Positions 13,153 through 20,492 of a stretch of DNA of 21,625 nt are shown piece after piece. Position 1 is the first letter of the stretch, and the number at the start of each line of letters is the position of its first letter. The stretch comes from Actinomycetes bacterium (GTDB lineage Bacteria > Actinomycetota > Acidimicrobiia > Acidimicrobiales > Bog-793): assembly GCA_021785095.1 (NCBI GenBank), contig JAJYGM010000410.1, positions 1-21,625 of the forward strand. Direction: 5' to 3'. The notes under the pieces are model-generated. The model made no database searches and was not told the DNA's origin. It saw nothing but the letters and a program-made list of their open reading frames with translations. The translations under genes and the position numbers were made by a program.

Positions 13153-14736
13153 GTGCAGTCCCCGGATCTCGAGCTCTTCTCCTTCAGCGACGAAGGCCCA
13201 TGGGTGGTCGACCCTCATGACCTGGCGTGGCGGCACAACGTCGATTCGTTGCGAGACCGCGTCCACCGTGAGCTGCCCGGGCTGATCCGGCGCCGACGCG
13301 TGCCGCCCTTGCCCCGCATCTGGCGTGTGACCCGCACCCTCGGCACGGCGTTCGGCTTCTGGTACCTCTTCGACCGGCGCAAAGGGCGTGAGCTCTCCCG
13401 GAGCATGCTGTCGACACGCCTGCGCCTGAGCTTCCAGCGCCTCGGCCCCACCTACATCAAGTTGGGCCAGATCCTGTCCTCCGGCGAGGGGATCTTCCCC
13501 GAGGAGGTGGTGTCGCAGTTCCGCCTCTTGCGCGACCGGGTGCCGGCCGAGCACTTCGACGTCGTCCGGGCCACTCTCGAGGCGGAGCTGGCCGGCCCGC
13601 TCGAGGAGACGTTCGCGTCGTTCGAGCGCGAGCCGATCGCCGCCGCTTCGATCGCGCAGGTCCACCGTGCCGTGCTGCGCACCGGTGAGGAGGTCGTGGT
13701 CAAGGTGCAACGGCGGGACGTCGCCTCGCTCGTGCGGCACGACCTCGCCGTGATGAGCTTCATCGCCCCCCTCCTCGTCGGACGGATCCCCGTGTCGGCT
13801 CTCGCCAACCCGCCGGCGCTGATCGAGCTGTTCGCGCAGACGATCGTCGAGGAGCTCGACTTCCGCCTCGAGGCCGACAGCATGCTCGCCATCGGTCGCG
13901 TGCTCGCGATGACGAACCAGCGCTCGATCGTCGTGCCGCGGCCACACCGGACGCTCGTGACCCGGCGCATGCTCGTCATGGAATGCCTCTCGGGTTACTC
14001 ATGGGGCGACGTCGAGGCCATGCGCGAGGCCGGCATCGCCACGCAGGAGGTGCTGCGCGGGCTCACGATCGCGCTGCTCGAAGGCGCACTGCTGTACGGC
14101 GTGTTCCACGGCGATCTGCACGGCGGGAACCTCTTCGTGCAGTCCGGAGGGCGCGTGGCCCTGCTCGATCACGGGATCACCGGACGGCTCGACGAGCCTC
14201 AGCGGCGCGCCTTCCTCCGGCTCCTCGTGGGGGGCACGACGAACGACCTGCCTAGTCAGATCGAGGCTCTCCGTGGGCTCGGCGCCCTACCGCCGGACGC
14301 CGACACGGAGCAGGTCATCCGGGACCTCGGGCTCGACCGCCCGGCACAGGACATCACACTTTTGTCCGCAGAGGAGTTGACTGCGCAGATACGGGACCTC
14401 ACGCGTCAGCTGCTCTCCTACGGGGTCAAGATGCCGAAAGAGCTCATGCTGTTCGTGAAGGACCTCCTCTTCCTCGACGGTGCGGTGGCGACCATGGCAC
14501 CGGAGATCGACCTCCTCGCCGAGGTCGCCGTCATCGCCGCCTACTTCGCCCAGCACCACGCCGCCCAGATCGCGGAAGAGGTCGGTGTCGACGTCCAGTC
14601 GACACCTGTGGACCTCGACGGGCTGCGCGCCTCGCTCGGCCTGTCGCTCGACACGCGTTCGATCACCTATCGCGAGATCCAGCAGCGGAGGGAGACCGTC
14701 CGGGAGAAGTTCGAGGAGGCCGGCCACGGCGAGTGA
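13153..14736 (+). CDS. ABC1/AarF/UbiB-family atypical kinase-like protein
   Basis: The 527-residue protein carries the UbiB-family motifs in order: KxGQ (YIKLGQILSS, K103-Q106), an Ala-rich loop in place of the Gly-rich loop (AAASIAQVH, 163-171), Lys184 (VVVKVQR), EELDFRLEA (233-241), catalytic loop HGDLHGGN (319-326, Asp321, Asn326) and DHG (339-341) in place of DFG. Family members are unorthodox ATPases that support quinone or isoprenoid lipid metabolism. The C-terminus lacks an obvious pair of membrane helices but has a hydrophobic stretch near 455-485. GTG 13153 follows fabF by 12 nt with no good Shine-Dalgarno, so it is probably translated from the fab mRNA. No ubiquinone or menaquinone gene is nearby. 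Confidence 0.88.
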   Translation: MQSPDLELFSFSDEGPWVVDPHDLAWRHNVDSLRDRVHRELPGLIRRRRVPPLPRIWRVTRTLGTAFGFWYLFDRRKGRELSRSMLSTRLRLSFQRLGPTYIKLGQILSSGEGIFPEEVVSQFRLLRDRVPAEHFDVVRATLEAELAGPLEETFASFEREPIAAASIAQVHRAVLRTGEEVVVKVQRRDVASLVRHDLAVMSFIAPLLVGRIPVSALANPPALIELFAQTIVEELDFRLEADSMLAIGRVLAMTNQRSIVVPRPHRTLVTRRMLVMECLSGYSWGDVEAMREAGIATQEVLRGLTIALLEGALLYGVFHGDLHGGNLFVQSGGRVALLDHGITGRLDEPQRRAFLRLLVGGTTNDLPSQIEALRGLGALPPDADTEQVIRDLGLDRPAQDITLLSAEELTAQIRDLTRQLLSYGVKMPKELMLFVKDLLFLDGAVATMAPEIDLLAEVAVIAAYFAQHHAAQIAEEVGVDVQSTPVDLDGLRASLGLSLDTRSITYREIQQRRETVREKFEEAGHGE

Positions 14737-14783
14737 GGGACCGCGATGGGGTGACCCGGGCCGCGATCCGACGTCACGTGTGC

Positions 14784-14812
14784 TTGCCGGTCTAAACTGA
14801 CCGGCGTACTAG
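14784..14812 (+). promoter_or_regulatory. Promoter and inverted repeat before the six-repeat gene
   Basis: A TTGCCG -35 (14784-14789) and a TACTAG -10 (14807-14812) are 17 bp apart. A perfect 7-bp inverted repeat, GCCGGTC (14786-14792) and GACCGGC (14799-14805) with a 6-bp centre, fills the spacer and overlaps the -35. That geometry fits a repressor operator; the same repeat could also be a weak 3' hairpin for the upstream gene. Confidence 0.45.
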
Positions 14813-14853
14813 TAAGCCGAGGGGCGGTACAGCGAGGGGATAGCAGCCGCACC

Positions 14854-15666
14854 ATGCCGAAGACGACCACCCCTGGCAAGTCCAAGACAGCACGCTCGAA
14901 TGCGCCCGCCCAGACGGCCGTCACGAGCGGTTACCTTCTCACCTGCGGAGACGGCAAGGTGTTCACCTTCGGCAGCTGTGCCTTCGCAGGGGATGCCTCG
15001 GACAGCCTGCTCGGGCAGCCGATCGTGGCCGCCGCCGTCATCCCTGGTGGTTACTTCCTCTGTGGGGGCGACGGCTCCGTCCTGACGTTCGGCTCTGCGC
15101 GGTTCTTCGGGGCCGCGACAGGCGCTTCGTTGGACCACCCGGTGGTGGCGATGGCCGCCGCGCCCGACGGCAAGGGTTACTGGCTCGCCGGAGGCGACGG
15201 CGCGCTCTACTGCTTCGGTTCGGCGGAGGACTTCGGGTCCGCCCGCAGCTATCCGCTCGAACATCCCGTCGTCGGCTTCTCGATCACGCCGACCGGCGAG
15301 GGTTACTTCTTCGTCACGGCAGACGGCACCGTCTACGACTTCGGGGATGCGCGCTACGACGGCTGTCTCCGAGACGAGCCCCTCCCCGCCCCGGTGGTCG
15401 CGATCGCGACGGCAGGGTCGCCGGACGGTTATTGGCTCGCCTGTGCCGACGGCACAGTTCGCCCGTTCGGGACTGCTCAGGACATCGGCAGTGCGACCGA
15501 CGCCTCGGCGAGGATCATCGGCATCGCAGCCACCTCGAGCGGGAAGGGCTACGTCCTGGCGGGTGCGGACGGCTCCGTCCGAGGTCTCGGGGATGCGACG
15601 ATCTCCGGCGACGCCACGTCGGGCGTTCGAGTGACACCCGTGGTCGCCGTCGCCTGCCTCGGCTGA
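14854..15666 (+). CDS. Six-repeat, probably beta-propeller-like protein without signal peptide
   Basis: After a 25-residue basic, Thr/Ser-rich tail, the 270-residue protein is nothing but six repeats of 39-42 residues starting at 26, 66, 108, 150, 192 and 232. Each reads roughly GYxLxxxDGxVxxFGxAxxxG followed by PVVAxAxxP. Similar GYWL..DGG.F.FGDA.F.GS repeats occur, usually in secreted multi-repeat proteins, across actinobacteria and especially Acidimicrobiia. Here no hydrophobic leader is present, so it is likely cytoplasmic. Seven cysteines are spread over the repeats. Six units of about 42 residues would suit one closed six-bladed propeller, which is inference. The function is unknown. 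A weak GAGGGGA lies 13 nt before the ATG. It converges with the next gene. Confidence 0.85.
   Translation: MPKTTTPGKSKTARSNAPAQTAVTSGYLLTCGDGKVFTFGSCAFAGDASDSLLGQPIVAAAVIPGGYFLCGGDGSVLTFGSARFFGAATGASLDHPVVAMAAAPDGKGYWLAGGDGALYCFGSAEDFGSARSYPLEHPVVGFSITPTGEGYFFVTADGTVYDFGDARYDGCLRDEPLPAPVVAIATAGSPDGYWLACADGTVRPFGTAQDIGSATDASARIIGIAATSSGKGYVLAGADGSVRGLGDATISGDATSGVRVTPVVAVACLG
14929..15663 (+). repeat. Six tandem coding repeats of 39-42 codons
   Basis: Unit boundaries start at 14929, 15049, 15175, 15301, 15427 and 15547. Conserved positions are Gly-Tyr at the start, Asp-Gly at about 8-9, Phe-Gly at about 14-15, Gly at 21 and Val-Val at 32-33. Unit 6 has Leu-Gly for Phe-Gly, and units 5 and 6 are the most divergent. 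Confidence 0.85.
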
Positions 15667-15687
15667 CCCGCTGACCTCCGCCTTCGC

Positions 15688-16131
15688 CTACGGAGCCTGT
15701 CCGACTCCCACGATCCTCGCCGTGCCGCTCGAGTTCTCGGTGGCAACGTAGAAATAGACAGAAATCCCCTCGCAGCGGGCGAGCAAGACCTGCTCGTCGG
15801 CATATCCGGACGGAAGGCTCGGGGCACTCGTCCCCGCCGCTGGGCTCGGGCCGCTCACGCTGCAGGCGAGGAAGTGATGGCGGTCCGGGCGGCGCAGCTC
15901 CCGACAGGTCGTGCTCGGGAGTCCGCCCGCCGGTATGTAGAGCTTCGGCATCATGGCGCTGCAGTCCCCGGCGTTGTACGACGAGATGAACGATTGCACG
16001 AGGGCTGTCGGGTCACCGCCTCGCGATGTCGAGCCCGCCCAGGCGAACAGTCCCATCAGACCGAGGATCGGGACGGCGAGGCCGGCAAGAGCGAGCCGGC
16101 GGCGCGGCTCCGCGGGAAACACGGAAGGCAC
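15688..16131 (-). CDS. Membrane-anchored protein with four-cysteine extracytoplasmic domain
   Basis: This 147-residue protein has a short basic N-terminus (EPRRRLAL), one hydrophobic segment at about residues 14-33 and no lipobox, so it is either a signal-anchored membrane protein or has a cleaved signal peptide. The outer part contains four cysteines (57, 76, 90, 120), enough for two disulfides. It begins with FISSYNAGDCSAMMPKLY, which recalls the first helix of NTF2-like extracytoplasmic domains, a weak resemblance. No function can be assigned. The GTG start at 16129-16131 lacks a Shine-Dalgarno but follows TAGGCT by 6 nt, as expected of a leaderless transcript. It is convergent with the six-repeat gene and divergent from the next. 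Confidence 0.75.
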   Translation of the reverse strand: MPSVFPAEPRRRLALAGLAVPILGLMGLFAWAGSTSRGGDPTALVQSFISSYNAGDCSAMMPKLYIPAGGLPSTTCRELRRPDRHHFLACSVSGPSPAAGTSAPSLPSGYADEQVLLARCEGISVYFYVATENSSGTARIVGVGQAP

Positions 16132-16137
16132 CGGCGC

Positions 16138-16143
16138 AGCCTA
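16138..16143 (-). promoter_or_regulatory. Leaderless -10 box for the four-cysteine protein
   Basis: On the minus strand TAGGCT is followed by 6 nt and then GTG 16131. A perfect inverted-repeat arm (16150-16157) lies just upstream, over the -35 region. Confidence 0.5.
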
Positions 16144-16149
16144 TCCAAG

Positions 16150-16191
16150 CCGGCCCCTCGACCTTGGCCCGGCTGCCGGGCATGGGGCCGG
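16150..16191. repeat. Nested perfect inverted repeats in a divergent intergenic region
   Basis: Outer arms CCGGCCCC (16150-16157) and GGGGCCGG (16184-16191) enclose an inner GCCCGG-CTG-CCGGGC hairpin (16167-16181). It occupies most of the non-coding space between the divergent genes at 16131 and 16307 and abuts the minus-strand promoter, so it could be an operator. The rest of this 175-nt gap holds only the two promoter candidates. Confidence 0.5.
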
Positions 16192-16207
16192 GAGGGTCGC
16201 CCCGAGG

Positions 16208-16235
16208 TTTCGCGCACTTCCGGCTGGCGTAGTAT
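16208..16235 (+). promoter_or_regulatory. Candidate promoter for the acidic hypothetical gene
   Basis: TTTCGC (16208-16213) and TAGTAT (16230-16235) are 16 bp apart. The -10 is a good match and the -35 a poor one. It would give a leader of roughly 65 nt carrying GGAGG at 16292-16296. Confidence 0.35.
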
Positions 16236-16306
16236 CTCATCTGGTTTCATGTCATCTCGGCATCAACGCCCTTTGACTGTTCCCCCGACGCGGAGGCATC
16301 CCGGCC

Positions 16307-16777
16307 ATGACGCCGATCTCAACGAACGTCCTACGAGCGCACCTCGGAGCGGATTTCGAGTGCACGTTTCTCGACCTCGTCCGGATCTATGGCGAGGACC
16401 TCACCGATGAGATCCTCTTCGACGAGCTCGCCGACTACCTGAGCGACGCCGTCATGAGCCCCTTCGCCGAGGACAAGGTCATCGAACGCTGCTGCCAGGC
16501 GCTCGACGAGCTCTGCACCACTCCGGGCATCGACCCGGTGCGGATGGTCTACGGACGAGTTCTGGGCGACCTCTCGCCGGTGGTGCTGCAGCGGCTTCGC
16601 TCTTACCTCGGGCCTCGGCTCGAGGCGCTGCTCGATGAGGTCGAACAGCTCGACGAGCTCGGAGAGCTCGGAGAGCCCGATGACATCGACGAGCTCCTGT
16701 TGTACGAGATCGCCCGGCTCGAAGCTCCAGCGGGCCGAGCAGGCCGCGGGGACGACCGTGGCCGACCGGCTGTCTAA
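16307..16777 (+). CDS. Acidic protein of unknown function
   Basis: This 156-residue, helix-rich and very acidic protein has no signal peptide or membrane segment. I recognise no family. Notable parts are FLDLVRIYGEDLTDEILFDELADYL in outline (residues 21-45), a three-cysteine patch (62, 63, 70), and an acidic leucine-rich segment with ELGELGEP (119-124) encoded by two perfect copies of GAGCTCGGA (16655-16672) plus a degraded third. The tail is Gly/Arg-rich. GGAGG lies 10 nt before the ATG. The stop codon is only 6 bp from the stop of the convergent pheT. It may be lineage-specific; codon bias matches the neighbours, so the gene is probably real. Confidence 0.7.
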   Translation: MTPISTNVLRAHLGADFECTFLDLVRIYGEDLTDEILFDELADYLSDAVMSPFAEDKVIERCCQALDELCTTPGIDPVRMVYGRVLGDLSPVVLQRLRSYLGPRLEALLDEVEQLDELGELGEPDDIDELLLYEIARLEAPAGRAGRGDDRGRPAV

Positions 16778-16783
16778 GGGTGT

Positions 16784-19360
16784 CTAACGGAGGGTCGCCG
16801 GGAGCGCCGCTTGCACCGAGTCGACGCAACGCCGGCGGACCTCCGCCACCTCGGCATCCGTCAAGGTCCGGTCGAGAGCCACCAGCCTGAGTCGGAACGC
16901 CAGCGACCGCCGCCCTTCCGGCACGCCGGCGCCGCGGTACACGTCGAACAGCTCGAGCCGCTCGCAGAGGTCGCCCGCTGCGGTCCGGATCACCGCCTCG
17001 ACCTGACGCGCCGGCACCGACTCGTCGACGCTGAACGCAAGGTCGATGTCGCTCGAGGGGTAACGGCTGACCGGTCGCGCGAGCTCGGCTCGACGGGGCG
17101 CCCCGACAAGACGGTCGAGGTGGAGCTCCAGCCAGCCGACTCGGTCGTGCGGCACGCCGAACGCGGCGAGCACGTCGGGGTCGACCTCGCCGACAGCTCC
17201 GAGGACGGTGCCGGGAGCCAGTTCGCCGGGCTCGTGGGGCACCCCGGCGAGAGTGTCGGGACTAGCGACCACGAGGAGGCCGGAGCGCGCGCGGTGCAGT
17301 CCGCCGAGGTTCTCTGTGCCGTCGGAGTCCTGGGTCACCTCGATGCCCTCCAGGCCGACGGCATCGGCAACCACCCGCCATGCGTTCACGGCCGCGCCCG
17401 CGTCGTCGTTCTGTCGCGCCAGCACCAGTGCGACACGCTCCCCTTCCTCCGGCGCGGTCACGAGCTCAAAGCCGCCGGCGAGGCCGAAGACGTCGCCCAC
17501 CTCGAAGAGGCGAATCCAAGGGTTCCGGTGGCCGGCGTTGTGACGAAGGGCCGTAAGCAGGCCGGCGAGGAGGCCGCCGCGCATCACCGACTCCTCGGCC
17601 ACCATCGGGTTGGAGAGCGGGATCAGCGACCGTGTGACGCCGGCAAGCTGCTGCTCCGCGGGATCGACGATGGAGCTCGTCCACGCCTCGTGTGCGCCGA
17701 GGCCCGCCAGCACCCGGCGGACCCGGCGGCGAAGCCGCTGGAGCTCGTCGAGCTTCCCGACGTAGGGCGATCGCCGGTCGCTCTTCGGGATGCGCCGGTA
17801 GCCGTAGGTGCGGGCGACGTCCTCGATCACATCCACCTCGCGGGTCACGTCCGGCCGGAAGGAGGGGACGATGACCGGCACCTGCTCGACCCCGGCGCCA
17901 TCTGCGGGCCTGGTGTCGCCGTCGGCATCCTCGCGGGTGTCCGTGATCTCGTAACCGATCGGCCGGAGCAGGTCCATCATCTGCTCGGCGGAGAGTGACA
18001 GCCCGAGCAACGCGTTCACGCGAGGCGGTCGGAACGTGAGGTTCGTCCGCTCAAACGGGCGTGGGTTGGCCTCCACGAGACCACGCGCGACAACCGGGGG
18101 CTCGACGCCCGCGGCGACCGCGGCGTCGACGACGAGCTCGCAGAACCGGTCGGCCGCTCGCTCCATCCCTTCGGGATCGACTCCCCGCTCGAAACGGATG
18201 GATGCCTCCGTTCGAAGCCCGACGTGCCGCGAGGTGCGGCCGACGGCCAGCGCCGAGAAGCGCGCCACCTCGAGCAGCACCTGACCAGTGCCCTCGCTGA
18301 TCTCACTCGAGTGGCCTCCCATGACGCCGGCGATGCCGACGGGCACATCGTTGGCGCTGCAGATCAGGCCGTCGAGGCCAGCAAGCAGGTCGTCGTCGCG
18401 GCGTTCCCGGCCACCGAGGATGCGGGTCGCGCCGTCGAGCGTCACGATCGTCTCCCCGGGGTGCGCCGCCCGCACCCGCAGGCCACCGCCCCCGAGGAGA
18501 GCGAGGTCGTATGGGTGGTTCGGCTGCCCGAGCTCGAGCATCACATAGTTCGAAGCGTCGACGACGTGGTTGATCGGGCGCATGCCGGCAAGGATGAGCC
18601 GTCGCTGGACCACGAGCGGCGACGGTGCGGGGCGGATGCCGGTGAGCACCCGGCCGAGGAGGCGCTGGCACAGCTCGGGCGCGTCGATCTCGATCGTCGC
18701 CAGATCGACCGCGGGGCGCTCGCCCTCTGTCACCCGCGGCTCGGGCGTGTGCAACGGCAGGCCGTAGTGCGCCGCGAGGTCCCGGGCGATGCCGAGCATC
18801 GACAGGCAGTCCGGTCGGTTCGGCTCGATCGCGAGGTCGAACACCACGTCGAGGCTCATGCCGAGGTGGTCGCTCAGAGGTGTCCCGAGCGTGAAGCCCG
18901 GGACGTGAGGCGCCTCGGAGCCCGGGCGTGCCAAGACGAGGATCCCCTCGTGGTCCTCGCTCAGGCGCAGCTCACGCCCCGAGCAGAGCATCCCGTTCGA
19001 GACGACGCCCTTCATCTTGCGGCGCTCCATGCGGAAGTCGCCGGGAAGGACGCTTCCGACCGGAGCCAGCACGACCACGTCTCCCGCCTCGAAGTTCCAC
19101 GCTCCGCAGACGACCTCAGTGGTCTCACCGCCGCCGCGGTCGACGACGACCCGTCGGATCCGGTCGGCGCCTTTGATGGGCGCGACCTCGAGCACCCGGG
19201 CGAGGACGACGTCGCTCAGCCCTTCCCCGACCCACTCGGTTCGCTCGACCACGAGGCCGAGCGAATCGAGCTCGGATGCGAGCTCCACGACCGAGGAGCG
19301 ATCGCCTGCTTCTGCTGACAACGGCGTCAGCGCCCGCAACCATGACAAGGGTGCCCTCAT
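16784..19360 (-). CDS. pheT: Phenylalanine-tRNA ligase, beta subunit
   Basis: This 858-residue beta chain of the alpha2-beta2 synthetase charges tRNA-Phe. In order: an N-terminal segment MRAPLSWLRALTPL, an OB-type tRNA-binding domain (about 45-155, with ADRIRRVVVD and NGMLCSGRELRL), the B3/B4 editing region, the B5 domain, the catalytic-like core (RTEASIRFERGVDPEG and later LSNPMVAEESVMRGGLL), and a C-terminal FDX-ACB anticodon-binding domain (last 95 residues, SRYPSSDIDLAFSV). The open frame runs 77 codons further upstream into pheS; ATG 19358-19360 is chosen because homology starts there. It is 55 nt after pheS. The stop codon lies 6 bp from that of the convergent hypothetical gene, leaving no room for a separate terminator. 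Confidence 0.97.
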   Translation of the reverse strand: MRAPLSWLRALTPLSAEAGDRSSVVELASELDSLGLVVERTEWVGEGLSDVVLARVLEVAPIKGADRIRRVVVDRGGGETTEVVCGAWNFEAGDVVVLAPVGSVLPGDFRMERRKMKGVVSNGMLCSGRELRLSEDHEGILVLARPGSEAPHVPGFTLGTPLSDHLGMSLDVVFDLAIEPNRPDCLSMLGIARDLAAHYGLPLHTPEPRVTEGERPAVDLATIEIDAPELCQRLLGRVLTGIRPAPSPLVVQRRLILAGMRPINHVVDASNYVMLELGQPNHPYDLALLGGGGLRVRAAHPGETIVTLDGATRILGGRERRDDDLLAGLDGLICSANDVPVGIAGVMGGHSSEISEGTGQVLLEVARFSALAVGRTSRHVGLRTEASIRFERGVDPEGMERAADRFCELVVDAAVAAGVEPPVVARGLVEANPRPFERTNLTFRPPRVNALLGLSLSAEQMMDLLRPIGYEITDTREDADGDTRPADGAGVEQVPVIVPSFRPDVTREVDVIEDVARTYGYRRIPKSDRRSPYVGKLDELQRLRRRVRRVLAGLGAHEAWTSSIVDPAEQQLAGVTRSLIPLSNPMVAEESVMRGGLLAGLLTALRHNAGHRNPWIRLFEVGDVFGLAGGFELVTAPEEGERVALVLARQNDDAGAAVNAWRVVADAVGLEGIEVTQDSDGTENLGGLHRARSGLLVVASPDTLAGVPHEPGELAPGTVLGAVGEVDPDVLAAFGVPHDRVGWLELHLDRLVGAPRRAELARPVSRYPSSDIDLAFSVDESVPARQVEAVIRTAAGDLCERLELFDVYRGAGVPEGRRSLAFRLRLVALDRTLTDAEVAEVRRRCVDSVQAALPATLR

Positions 19361-19382
19361 GGCGCCGCCCTGTCGGATCCCC

Positions 19383-19400
19383 CGCTGCTGCTCGGCAGCG
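19383..19400 (-). other. Intercistronic hairpin between pheS and pheT
   Basis: CGCTGC-TGCTCG-GCAGCG is a perfect 6-bp stem in the 55-nt gap between the two subunit genes. It could trim or pause transcripts, or be chance in GC-rich DNA. Confidence 0.25.
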
Positions 19401-19415
19401 TCCTGAGTTGGCCTT

Positions 19416-20492
19416 TCATGCGAACTGCCGCAAGAAGCGTACGTCGTTCTCGACGAACGCCCGCATGTCCGAGATCCCGTGTCGCATGATGGCGAGCCGG
19501 TCCACGCCGAAGCCGAACGCGAAGCCAGTCCACTCCTCCGGATCGACACCGGTCGCCTCGAGCACGGCCGGATGCACCATGCCGCAGCCACCGAGCTCGA
19601 TCCATCCGGTCATTGAGCATGTGCGGCAGCCGCTGCCGCCACAGATCTGGCACGTCATCTCGAACTCGGCGGACGGCTCCGTGAAGGGGAAGTACGCCGG
19701 GCGGAGGCGTGTCGAGACCTGCTCCCCGAAGATCGCGTGCACGAACGTGTCGATCGTGCCGGCGAGATCGCCGAATGTGATGCCGTGATCGATCACGAGC
19801 CCCTCCAGCTGGTGGAAGACGGGCAGGTGCGTGGCATCAGGCGTGTCTCTGCGGTAGACCCGCCCGGGCACGACGGCGTAGATGGGGAGCTCGCCTCGCT
19901 CGAGGAGGTGGATCTGCACCGGAGAGGTGTGAGTACGGAGCAGGTACCGCGCGTCCTCGCTTCCGGCCAGCTCGAGGAAGAAGGTGTCGACCGAGCTCCG
20001 AGCCGGATGGTCGAGCGGGATGTTGAGAGCTTGGAAGTTGTACCAGTCCGTCTCCACCTCGGGGCCCTCGGCGATCTCGTAGCCCATGCCGACGAACACG
20101 TCCTCGAGCTGCTCACGCACCTCCGTCACGAGGTGCAGGTGCCCAGCCAGCTCGCCCGGGAGGACCTCGGACAGATCGAGGTGGTCGGCCGCCATGCGCT
20201 CGGCACGCTCGAGCGCTTCGAGCTCGGCTCGGCGGCTGTCGGCCATGTCCTCGAGGCGGCGGCGCAACTCGTGAAGCACCTGTCCGGCCGACTTGCGCCC
20301 GTCAGGCGAGATCCGGCCGAGCTCGCGGTACAGCCCGGAGAAGCGCGACCGCTTCCCGAGAGCGTCCCTCTCAGCGGCGTCGAGTGCCGGCAGGCTCGAT
20401 GCTGCCTCGATCGCGGCGCGCGCCTCGGCTTCGATCTCACCGAGCTCGGCGCTCGTGAAGGGTTGATCCTCGCCGGCCATCCGGTCGGTCAT
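19416..20492 (-). CDS. pheS: Phenylalanine-tRNA ligase, alpha subunit
   Basis: This 358-residue catalytic alpha chain opens with a coiled-coil arm (residues 10-105), followed by the class II core: THTSPVQIHLL (187-197), motif 2 YRRDTPDATHLPVFHQLEG (213-231), the FPFTEPSAEFEM strand (268-279) and motif 3 GFGVDRLAIMRHG (327-339). A cysteine cluster, CQICGGSGCRTC (281-292), is the zinc-ribbon-like insertion found in many Gram-positive PheS. The open frame extends 11 codons upstream, but ATG 20490-20492 overlaps the stop of the methyltransferase gene in an ATGA and gives the expected N-terminus. There is no independent Shine-Dalgarno, so re-initiation after the upstream stop is likely. Confidence 0.97.
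   Translation of the reverse strand: MTDRMAGEDQPFTSAELGEIEAEARAAIEAASSLPALDAAERDALGKRSRFSGLYRELGRISPDGRKSAGQVLHELRRRLEDMADSRRAELEALERAERMAADHLDLSEVLPGELAGHLHLVTEVREQLEDVFVGMGYEIAEGPEVETDWYNFQALNIPLDHPARSSVDTFFLELAGSEDARYLLRTHTSPVQIHLLERGELPIYAVVPGRVYRRDTPDATHLPVFHQLEGLVIDHGITFGDLAGTIDTFVHAIFGEQVSTRLRPAYFPFTEPSAEFEMTCQICGGSGCRTCSMTGWIELGGCGMVHPAVLEATGVDPEEWTGFAFGFGVDRLAIMRHGISDMRAFVENDVRFLRQFA

Noticed and set aside
12727..13947. Minus-strand frame of 406 codons under fabF and the AarF-like gene
   Set aside because: It is a shadow of two certain genes, spans their junction, and has no domain signature.
15676..15695. CTCCG/CGGAG inverted repeat between convergent stops
   Set aside because: Only a 5-bp stem with a 10-nt loop and no T-tract, running into coding sequence; not strong enough to call a terminator.
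16811..19318. Several long plus-strand frames opposite pheT (395 and 364 codons)
   Set aside because: They are antisense to a gene with full domain order and have Arg/His-rich composition.
19361..19591. N-terminal extension of pheT by 77 codons
   Set aside because: It overlaps pheS in another frame with Arg/Ser shadow composition; homology starts at MRAPLSWL.
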